The position numbers and the translations under genes are program-made. Below, piece after piece: positions 1 to 4,965 of a stretch of 12,516 nt of DNA. The stretch's first letter is position 1; each line of letters opens with the position of its first letter. This DNA is from JBKBKN01 sp046294625. Its GTDB lineage: Bacteria > Bacteroidota > Bacteroidia > M30B66. A model generated the notes under the pieces. The model had not been told where the DNA came from, made no database searches, and saw only the letters and a list, made by a program, of their open reading frames with translations. Location: positions 1 to 12,516 of the forward strand of contig JBKBKN010000040.1 in the NCBI GenBank assembly GCA_046294625.1, written 5' to 3'.

Positions 1-12
1 ATTAATCAAACA

Positions 13-1719
13 ATGAGAAGGCTTGTATTCATTATTTTGTTGTCGTTGAGTGCTAATATACAGGCTCAGGATTGGGAATGGGCTTGTATTTTTGAAAATA
101 GTGAAGGCATAAATATTCATAGTAAAATATTATGTGTAGATGATAAAGAAAACTCATATGTTACCATATATCTTGATCCAATAAACTATTTTAATAACAC
201 AAAAATTACACTAAATAAAATTGAATACAGGATAAGAGGTAAGAATGATGTTTTTCTGGCAAAAATTAATTCAGCAGGAGATGTTTTATGGATAAAACAA
301 TTAGGTGGACTTGGAAATTATAGAGAAGTTATTACGGGAATACATTACTTTAAAGGAGACAATTCTTTGTATGCGGCAGGAAATTTTGGTGGTGGCTCTT
401 TTTATTATGGGGATGACATAGTATATCATTCTTCATCTGAGTCGAAATGTTTGATTCTCAAAATCAGTGAAACAGGCTCAATAATTTGGATTAAATCATG
501 GATTGCGCAACCATTAATCAGTAATGCTGAGATCAAATATTTGAATGAAGACGGTTCATTTATTTTTACGGGCACTAACACTGAAATAATAGAAATGCCA
601 TTTATTGGTCAAGTAAAAGGTTCATGGATTGCAAAGTATGATAACGACGGTGAACTCGTTTGGATTAAGAAACCCTTTACGAGTTTGTCAGATTCAAATC
701 AAGTTCCTGTTAATTTCAAATCTATAGATAAAATTGAAGATAACTATTTCGTACACGCTGAGGTTAAAGGTGAATATTTGTTGGATAAATACGGAAATGT
801 GCATATTTTCGATCCTATACAATATTGTACTTTCAAATTTGATTCAGAATTTAACTTTACTGGAGATGTATTTAGACGGATTAAAACACCTGAACATTCA
901 GATGTAATTCTAAATTTTAAAAAGGATAAAACCTATTTTTTTGTTGGAGTTGCGGTTGATGGAAAGATTTATATGGGAAACGACACATTGATTCTGGGAG
1001 ATAGAACTCAGTATTATTTAATGAAAGTAAATGAACATGGGGACATTTTAAACACAATTTTACTGAAAATAAACTTATCATCTGAAATATTTTATTTCAC
1101 TCGGATTACAGCGATATTTTCTGAAAGAACTGAAAGTATATACATTTTTGCTAAATCACCTGAAAATAGTACTATTGGATTTAATGAAGAAAATGTAAAT
1201 GTTTTTAAGGAAATTACTTCAGTAGCCATACGCATAAATAGTGAATTAGAAATTCAAGGATTAAGGTTTTTTGGAAGCTATTGGCCGCATTATGCTTATT
1301 ACAACTTGCTTTGCAGTAATGGCAATTTATATTTTGCTGATATGTTTAAAAACAAGCTACACGTTGGTAATATTCAATACTCGACTGATACTTGGTTTTT
1401 TAACACTTATGTCGCTAAAATTCCAGAATTCACTGGCTTTCTCAGGGAGAATAATCAGATTGATGACGAGCGATTATTGGTATTTCCCAATCCTGGAGAA
1501 GGGATTTGCAGGGTTAATATTCCATCTGACTTAATTCAGGAAAAGGAATTGCAAGTATTGGTAACAAGTTCAGATGGTCGTTTGGTGAAGCAATTTGCTT
1601 TAAATCCTTTCAATGGGCAGTTTACAATAGACATTTCGCAAGCTTCCGTTGGTGTCTATTACATTCAACTTAGCTCATCAAAAAGAAACTATTATGGCAA
1701 AGTTGTGAAGATGAATTAA
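13..1719 (+). CDS. Secreted protein with T9SS type A C-terminal sorting domain
   Basis: This 568-residue protein is predicted to be exported and then passed across the outer membrane by the type IX secretion system. Residues 1-18 form a signal peptide (MRR, a hydrophobic core, then a cut after NIQA). The middle (about 20-470) has repeated beta-rich units containing motifs such as DVLWIKQLGG, SIIWIKSW and ELVWIKK, each near a KI or KY strand. This is typical of beta-propeller-like, SBBP-type Bacteroidota surface proteins. The last 80 or so residues are a T9SS type A sorting domain: an FPNPGEG motif, a VTSSDGRLV strand, then GVYYIQLSSS and a final KVVKMN. That domain is normally cleaved when the protein is anchored or released. 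The ATG at 13 gives a complete signal peptide; only 12 bases of upstream DNA are visible. No enzymatic motif is recognisable, so the function of the mature part is unknown. The secretion route is inferred from family knowledge. Confidence 0.85.
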   Translation: MRRLVFIILLSLSANIQAQDWEWACIFENSEGINIHSKILCVDDKENSYVTIYLDPINYFNNTKITLNKIEYRIRGKNDVFLAKINSAGDVLWIKQLGGLGNYREVITGIHYFKGDNSLYAAGNFGGGSFYYGDDIVYHSSSESKCLILKISETGSIIWIKSWIAQPLISNAEIKYLNEDGSFIFTGTNTEIIEMPFIGQVKGSWIAKYDNDGELVWIKKPFTSLSDSNQVPVNFKSIDKIEDNYFVHAEVKGEYLLDKYGNVHIFDPIQYCTFKFDSEFNFTGDVFRRIKTPEHSDVILNFKKDKTYFFVGVAVDGKIYMGNDTLILGDRTQYYLMKVNEHGDILNTILLKINLSSEIFYFTRITAIFSERTESIYIFAKSPENSTIGFNEENVNVFKEITSVAIRINSELEIQGLRFFGSYWPHYAYYNLLCSNGNLYFADMFKNKLHVGNIQYSTDTWFFNTYVAKIPEFTGFLRENNQIDDERLLVFPNPGEGICRVNIPSDLIQEKELQVLVTSSDGRLVKQFALNPFNGQFTIDISQASVGVYYIQLSSSKRNYYGKVVKMN

Positions 1720-1751
1720 ATAAATATTTGATTGCGCACCGCTGTTGCAGA

Positions 1752-1796
1752 CTTCCGAAGGGCGTCTTGTGACTTATAAGTAGATCAAGTCTCTGA
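1752..1796. repeat. Diverged intergenic repeat, copy A
   Basis: This 45-base segment aligns without gaps to 2485-2529, with 33 of 45 positions identical by eye. Shared blocks include CTTCCG at the left and ATCAAGTCTC at the right. The two copies lie on either side of the toxin-antitoxin locus in the same orientation. Confidence 0.5.
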
Positions 1797-1802
1797 CTTG
1801 AT
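1784..1802 (+). terminator. Hairpin downstream of the T9SS-sorted protein gene
   Basis: A perfect 8-bp inverted repeat (ATCAAGTC, TCT loop, GACTTGAT) lies 65 bases after the stop codon. There is no proper T-run after it, only TAAATCACTATTTT, so it may be a weak terminator or an mRNA-stabilising hairpin. The repeat copy at 2485-2529 keeps only the left arm, so the hairpin is not a conserved part of the repeat. Confidence 0.35.
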
Positions 1803-1897
1803 TAAATCACTATTTTAACACAACAACGAGCCGAGCTCGATCGTCGCTAAATTTGTTGCATATTCCGCTGAACTCGGATTTCGAACATAAAATTACT

Positions 1898-1905
1898 TAA
1901 TTTTG
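1898..1905 (+). promoter_or_regulatory. Possible -7 element of the antitoxin promoter
   Basis: TAATTTTG matches the Bacteroidota -7 consensus TAnnTTTG exactly and ends 19 bases before the antitoxin ATG. I see no good TTTG or TTG at the expected 19-21 base spacing upstream, where the sequence is CTCGG. The call therefore rests on half a promoter. Confidence 0.35.
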
Positions 1906-1924
1906 ATAGCCAAAAGCAATTACA

Positions 1925-2140
1925 ATGTCAACAGCAGAATTGAAAATTAACCTTATTAATAGGATAACACAATTAAATGATGCTAATTTGGTAAAGCAAA
2001 TCAAGCAGTTGCTTGATTTTGAAATTAATGAACAATTATATAAACTCTCAGAAGAGCAATTGGACAATATTCGTGAAGCTAAAGAAGAATATGCATCGGG
2101 TAAAATATTGTTGGATAAGCAGGCTAATTCTGAAATTTAA
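1925..2140 (+). CDS. Type II toxin-antitoxin system antitoxin, probably C-terminally shortened
   Basis: This 71-residue, acidic and predominantly helical protein resembles the small antitoxins paired with RelE/ParE-type toxins in Bacteroidota. Such proteins have an N-terminal MSTAELKINLINRI-like helix, a central QIKQLLDFE segment, then SEEQLDNIREAKEEYASGK and a QAN-EI end. By family knowledge the antitoxin binds the toxin and represses the operon. Relatives usually continue past EI with a short tryptophan-containing tail. Here the TAA at 2138-2140 is followed in the same frame by RLLNEK and another TAA (2159-2161), which looks like the remains of that tail (for example D-RWLNEK), so the stop may be premature. 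The toxin remnant begins 10 bases downstream and would have overlapped the longer antitoxin. The frame is otherwise intact. With the toxin broken, this is probably a relic or a solitary antitoxin. Confidence 0.65.
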   Translation: MSTAELKINLINRITQLNDANLVKQIKQLLDFEINEQLYKLSEEQLDNIREAKEEYASGKILLDKQANSEI

Positions 2141-2150
2141 AGATTGTTAA

Positions 2151-2433
2151 ATGAGAAGTAATCTGGACCAAAAAAGCCAATTCAGAGCGTAAGGAAATTC
2201 TTGAATATTGGATACAACGCAATGAATCAAAAGCATTTAGTAAAAGGTTAAATCTTTTGATTATTTAAAATATAAGACTTATATTATTAAATTCAGCAAT
2301 TAGGAAGAAAACAGAATAAGAGAATGTCAGAATCAGAATAATTAGAGATTATTTGCTGGTTTACGAAATTAAGGAAGACGAAATAATAGTTTTAAGTATC
2401 TTAGACAGCAGAAGAAATCCCCGTTCGGCTTAA
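2151..2433 (+). pseudogene. Degraded RelE/ParE-family toxin gene
   Basis: Translating from 2158 gives VIWTKKANSERKEILEYW followed by IQRNESKAFSKRL, the typical N-terminal half of a RelE/ParE toxin. From 2326 in the same frame comes VRIRIIRDYLLVYEIKEDE and then IIVLSILDSRRNP, the typical C-terminal half with its conserved RDY..VYEI and DSRRNP motifs. The gene cannot make a full toxin. The natural ATG at 2151 is out of frame by one base with the rest (an extra base between 2154 and 2157), and stops interrupt the frame at 2266-2268 and 2317-2319. A QQLGRK piece of the middle lies in another frame (2294-2311), implying further indels. These toxins are ribosome-dependent mRNA nucleases or gyrase poisons depending on subfamily; which one this was cannot be told. 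It sits 10 bases after the antitoxin, in the usual antitoxin-toxin order. Confidence 0.85.
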
Positions 2434-2484
2434 TGTTCAGCGGTGAAGTTTAGCGGAGAGTGTTTTCCCCTTCGCTCTCGCATT

Positions 2485-2529
2485 CTTCCGCACTGCGTTC
2501 TATGCCTTAAAAGCAAATCAAGTCTCAGC
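2485..2529. repeat. Diverged intergenic repeat, copy B
   Basis: This is the second copy of the 45-base repeat seen at 1752-1796 (33 of 45 identical, no gaps). It lies about 50 bases after the toxin remnant and in direct orientation to copy A, so the pair brackets the toxin-antitoxin locus. Confidence 0.5.
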
Positions 2530-2580
2530 AATGTTTACGATGCTTTCTTCTATTCCAGGGCTTTTTGCATGGGTTGGGAG

Positions 2581-2621
2581 AAAAAGAATCGCTGTTGAAC
2601 CATCACAAACAACAGCGATTC
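2581..2621 (-). terminator. Rho-independent terminator of the tRNA-like RNA
   Basis: Read on the - strand, a perfect 12-bp stem (GAATCGCTGTTG at 2610-2621 pairing with 2586-2597) with a 12-base loop is followed at once by TTTTTC. It begins 24 bases after the last base of the tRNA-like element. On the + strand the stem has no T-run, so it works only in the - direction. Confidence 0.85.
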
Positions 2622-2644
2622 GGTGGAATTATGGGGGAATTCGG

Positions 2645-2785
2645 CTGTAGGAGAAGGATTCGAACCTTCACGAGGCGGTTAGCTGACGCTCAAGAAAGTT
2701 TAGTGGTCAACCCATTAAACGTCGTTTATCCCGTACTCCTCACCCCCGAGACAAGAGGGCATGTCTGCCATTTCAACATCCTACA
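2645..2785 (-). tRNA. tRNA-like RNA, expanded variable arm, GUC in the anticodon position
   Basis: On the - strand this 141-base element folds as a cloverleaf. The acceptor stem TGTAGGA (2779-2785) pairs perfectly with TCCTACA (2646-2652). A further C (2786) and G (2645) can make an eighth pair. The T arm is canonical: GAAGG, TTCGAAT loop, CCTTC (2653-2669). The D region (2760-2778) contains TTGAAATGGCAGAC, very like leucine tRNAs, with the GG needed for D-loop/T-loop contact, although its stem is only 2-3 bp. The anticodon stem is CCCTC/GGGGG (one G-U pair) with a 7-base loop TTGTCTC. U33 is present, the anticodon position reads GUC, and position 37 is an unusual U. Between the anticodon and T arms lie 73 bases (2670-2742) instead of 4-24. 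They fold as one nested arm: GAGG/CCTC, CGG/CCG, GACG/CGTC and TTTAATGG/CCACTAAA (one A-C mismatch) with a GTTGA loop. CCA is not encoded. It may be a true tRNA, a tRNA-derived regulatory RNA or a relic; decoding is uncertain. Confidence 0.6.
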
Positions 2786-2801
2786 GTGTTAAAATTTGTG
2801 A

Positions 2802-2833
2802 CAAATGTATGTCAAATATTAATACGATGCAAA
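2802..2833 (-). promoter_or_regulatory. Promoter of the tRNA-like RNA
   Basis: On the - strand TTTG (2830-2833) is followed by exactly 20 bases and then TACATTTG (2802-2809), an exact match to the Bacteroidota housekeeping sigma pattern TTTG-N19/20-TAnnTTTG. Transcription should begin near 2796, about 10 bases before the acceptor stem. With the terminator at 2581-2621 this defines a transcript of about 215 bases containing nothing but the tRNA-like fold. Confidence 0.7.
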
Positions 2834-3091
2834 TAATGCAATAAAAAAATCATACAAATGTGAATAAAATATTTATATGCCAAATTGGTTGCCAAAACAT
2901 TAAAAATGACTTTGCTGAATAAGGTCTTATTTTCATTTTGACAATAAGAAGTGCTGCATCTTCAATATTACAACCTTATCAACCACAGTATGCTTCGATA
3001 TCAATTCTTCAGAATAGGAAACAAGAATTTTCCGGAAGATCCACTTTTCAATGCATAAATTGGGTTTATTAGGTTAAATTTGCCAAAGCTG
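2834..3091. other. Intergenic region between the RNA promoter and ruvB
   Basis: No gene is visible. The stretch is AT-rich and separates divergent transcription units (the tRNA-like RNA leftward, ruvB rightward). TAAATTTG at 3075-3082 matches the -7 consensus and lies only 9 bases before the preferred ruvB ATG. If used, it would give a nearly leaderless message, but no TTG sits at the right distance upstream. Confidence 0.5.
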
Positions 3092-4126
3092 ATGAATGAC
3101 AATTTAAACACGGATCCGTCTAAATTACACCCCAAAGACAAGGAGTTTGAGCGTGTGCTCAGACCTTCTGAATTTGATGATTTCACGGGACAAGAGCAGG
3201 TTTTAGAAAATCTTAAGGTATTTGTTGAGGCGGCTAAACTAAGGGCCGAAGCCTTGGATCATGTCTTGTTGCATGGCCCCCCGGGTTTAGGCAAAACCAC
3301 TTTAGCCAATATTATAGCCAATGAACTGGGTGTAGGAATCAAAGTGACAAGTGGGCCTGTGCTGGATAAGCCGGGTGATCTTGCCGGCTTATTGACCAAT
3401 CTTGATACAAATGATGTGTTATTTATCGATGAGATACATCGCCTAAGTCCCATGGTGGAAGAGTATCTTTATTCAGCAATGGAGGATTATCGAATCGATA
3501 TTATGATTGAAACCGGGCCTAATGCCCGCGCTATTCAAATTGGTTTAAATCCATTTACGCTGATCGGCGCCACCACTCGATCGGGTTTACTCACCTCGCC
3601 CTTGAGAGCCAGGTTTGGTATTAATTCGCGCTTGTCGTATTACGATGCTAAACTATTAACCAAAATTATTGTCAGAGCGGCCGGGATATTGAATATCGAA
3701 ATAGCTGATAATGCAGCCAAAGAGATTGCAGGACGCAGCCGCGGAACTCCTAGAATAGCTAATGCACTGCTGCGCCGTGTCAGAGATTTTGCCATGGTGA
3801 AAGGAAATGGAACCATCACGCTCGATATTACGCAACATGCGCTTGATGCCTTAAATGTGGACCGCAGTGGCCTTGATGAAATGGACAACCGAATTCTACA
3901 AACGATCATCAGCAAATTCAAAGGCGGGCCGGTAGGACTCACTACCATAGCTACAGCAGTGGGAGAAGAAGCGGAGACCATTGAAGAAGTTTATGAACCC
4001 TTTCTGATTCAGGAAGGATATCTGATGCGCACGCCACGTGGCAGAGAAGTTACTGAAAAGGCTTATAAACACCTGGGCATTGTTCATCCGAGGCGGTTGG
4101 GGACACTCTTCGATGGAATGGATTAA
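3092..4126 (+). CDS. ruvB: Holliday junction branch migration DNA helicase RuvB
   Basis: RuvB is the hexameric AAA+ motor that, with RuvA, drives branch migration of Holliday junctions so that RuvC can cut them during recombinational repair. From the ATG at 3092 the protein is 344 residues, the normal length. The RuvB start signature VLRPSEFDDFTGQ is at 22-34, Walker A GPPGLGKT at 62-69, Walker B FIDEIH at 111-116 and sensor 1 GATTRSG at 159-165. The arginine-finger region LRARFG follows, and the C-terminal winged-helix domain contains GPVGLTTIA, EEVYEPFLIQEGYLMRTPRGR and ends near HPRRLGTLF. A TTG at 3080 would add four residues (MPKL), but the MNDNLN start matches relatives better, so the ATG is preferred. 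There is no Shine-Dalgarno, as usual in this phylum. The gene stands alone; ruvA and ruvC are not in the window. Confidence 0.97.
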   Translation: MNDNLNTDPSKLHPKDKEFERVLRPSEFDDFTGQEQVLENLKVFVEAAKLRAEALDHVLLHGPPGLGKTTLANIIANELGVGIKVTSGPVLDKPGDLAGLLTNLDTNDVLFIDEIHRLSPMVEEYLYSAMEDYRIDIMIETGPNARAIQIGLNPFTLIGATTRSGLLTSPLRARFGINSRLSYYDAKLLTKIIVRAAGILNIEIADNAAKEIAGRSRGTPRIANALLRRVRDFAMVKGNGTITLDITQHALDALNVDRSGLDEMDNRILQTIISKFKGGPVGLTTIATAVGEEAETIEEVYEPFLIQEGYLMRTPRGREVTEKAYKHLGIVHPRRLGTLFDGMD

Positions 4127-4178
4127 ATCGCGTTGATAATCAATTGAATATATTTTTATTAAAAATTGCTATCAGCTA

Positions 4179-4208
4179 TTGCAGGTATCGAAATGCTGCT
4201 TATTTTTA
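4179..4208 (+). promoter_or_regulatory. Possible promoter of the 54-residue protein gene
   Basis: TTG (4179-4181), a 19-base spacer and TATTTTTA (4201-4208; 7 of 8 matches to TAnnTTTG) lie upstream of the small gene and would give a leader of roughly 25-30 bases. The left arm of an 11-bp inverted repeat (4190-4200) fills the end of the spacer, so a DNA-binding regulator could act here. Confidence 0.4.
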
Positions 4209-4240
4209 CCGAGTCTAAATAAAGAGAGCAGCAGCATTTC
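4190..4240 (+). promoter_or_regulatory. 11-bp inverted repeat ending at the start codon of the small protein
   Basis: GAAATGCTGCT (4190-4200) and AGCAGCATTTC (4230-4240) are perfect reverse complements separated by 29 bases. The right arm touches the ATG at 4241. If both arms are transcribed they could fold and hide the translation start. If transcription starts after 4208 only the right arm is in the message, and the repeat would act at DNA level, for example as an operator. Confidence 0.45.
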
Positions 4241-4405
4241 ATGGATTCATTCTGTGTAGAAAAACATGTATCGGTAAATGAATTGATCCCTTTTACGGGA
4301 AAGGAATTTGTTGCTATTTCGCATTGCGATTGCCTAAAAGGCAAGAAAAAATGCTGCAAGAAATACAAAAAGAGCAAGCCATGCCGGAGTTGCCCTAAAT
4401 TTTGA
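4241..4405 (+). CDS. Small Cys/Lys-rich protein (54 residues)
   Basis: The frame from the ATG at 4241 encodes 54 residues. The N-terminal half is ordinary (MDSFCVEKHVSVNELIPFTG). The C-terminal half is strongly basic with clustered cysteines: HCDCLKGKKKCCKKYKKSKP and then CRSCPKF at the end. The pattern C-x-C, CC and C-x2-C suggests metal binding or a nucleic-acid-binding knuckle. Short lysine/cysteine-rich proteins with a C-terminal CxxCP ending occur among hypothetical proteins of Bacteroidota, which is why I believe this frame is real, but I know of no assigned function. There is no signal peptide, so it is probably cytoplasmic. It lies 114 bases after ruvB, with a possible promoter and an inverted repeat directly in front. 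Its 3' end overlaps, by 11 bases, a doubtful frame on the other strand. Confidence 0.65.
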   Translation: MDSFCVEKHVSVNELIPFTGKEFVAISHCDCLKGKKKCCKKYKKSKPCRSCPKF

Positions 4406-4716
4406 TGTTAACCGCTTTCATACCCTTTACCTGATTGCTCTCTTCTTCAGAAAAAGGAAGAGCAAATGCAGAGAACATAACTATGGTTGGTAGAATGTCC
4501 TTGGTTTTTGACGCAAAAAAAATCTCATTCTCACGGTCAATTCGTCTACATGTTTCTTTTTTTACATACTTGAAATCAAAAATGAATATCAGTCGAAGTG
4601 TCATTGCAGGCGGTATGGAACTTATCTTGAAAATATGATGTAAACAATGCATTCGCATAACTCGCATCAAAACCATGCTCACCGATTACCTGTAGAGTAA
4701 ATAATTTTGTAATCAG
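4395..4716 (-). pseudogene. Possible frameshifted remnant, family not recognised
   Basis: On the - strand an open stretch of 46 codons (4716 down to 4579) includes VIGEHGFDASYANALFTSYF and ends DTSTDIHF-stop. If one T is removed from the TTTTT run at 4578-4582, the frame passes directly into DFKYVKKETCRRIDRENEIF and continues to a stop at 4395, giving about 107 continuous codons without a clear start. The smooth junction at a homopolymer suggests a gene broken by slippage or a sequencing error. The composition is only moderately protein-like, and the fragment overlaps the end of the small + strand gene. It may be chance. Confidence 0.25.
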
Positions 4717-4965
4717 CTATCATATCGCTCAAAGAATAATTCTTGAATAAAAAGATGTTTCACTTTAGCAAGTGTAGGGGGTGGGTAGTGCAAGGGTAAA
4801 GGTTTCAGTCTTGTGCAAGTGCATCGATTTTTTTATTATGTTGGTTTCATCGCCAGAAGAATAATTGCTAATGGTGAAGGATTGCGTGCAGATGATAACA
4901 CTGCAGATTTAACTGCAGAAAAGCGAAAGCAATGATTGTATCAGCTTTCTCTACTACAAGGTGGT
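4717..4965. other. Intergenic region without a convincing gene
   Basis: The only open frame of note is on the + strand from 4789 to 4935. It reads CKGKGFSLVQVHRFFYYVGF then IARRIIANGEGLRADDNTAD and stops at TGA 4933-4935, but it has no ATG (only GTG codons at 4813 and 4819). A GAAAGC/GCTTTC hairpin lies at its right end. I see no RNA gene. Confidence 0.4.
4925..4949 (-). terminator. Weak hairpin after the caspase-domain gene
   Basis: On the - strand GAAAGC (4944-4949) pairs with GCTTTC (4925-4930) across 13 bases and is followed by GCTTTTC. It lies 17 bases beyond the stop codon of the caspase-domain gene. The stem is short and the T-run poor, so termination here is only a possibility. Confidence 0.3.

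Larger units (their letters stand above)
1720..1924. other. Intergenic region with hairpin and repeat copy, no gene
   Basis: I see no coding region here. It holds one copy of a 45-base degenerate repeat (1752-1796), an overlapping hairpin (1784-1802), a GC-richer stretch with CCGAG...CTCGG complementarity (about 1832-1877), and a possible promoter element just before the antitoxin gene. Confidence 0.6.

Noticed and set aside
2645..2785. tmRNA or group I intron-interrupted tRNA
   Set aside because: tmRNA would be about 350-400 bases with a tag frame and no anticodon arm. A group I intron would lie in the anticodon loop and be about 200 bases or more. The extra bases here are in the variable region.
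2565..2792. 75-codon + strand open frame
   Set aside because: It runs through the terminator and the tRNA-like element on the opposite strand. Its translation has no recognisable domain, and the RNA explanation accounts for the sequence far better.
4435..4638. 67-codon + strand frame with an ATG
   Set aside because: The composition is not protein-like, there is no promoter or similarity that I recognise, and it lies opposite another doubtful frame.
4789..4935. Short + strand frame containing GFIARRIIANGEGLRADD
   Set aside because: It looks somewhat protein-like but has no ATG, is at most 48 codons and has no recognised family. It is mentioned only in the intergenic entry.
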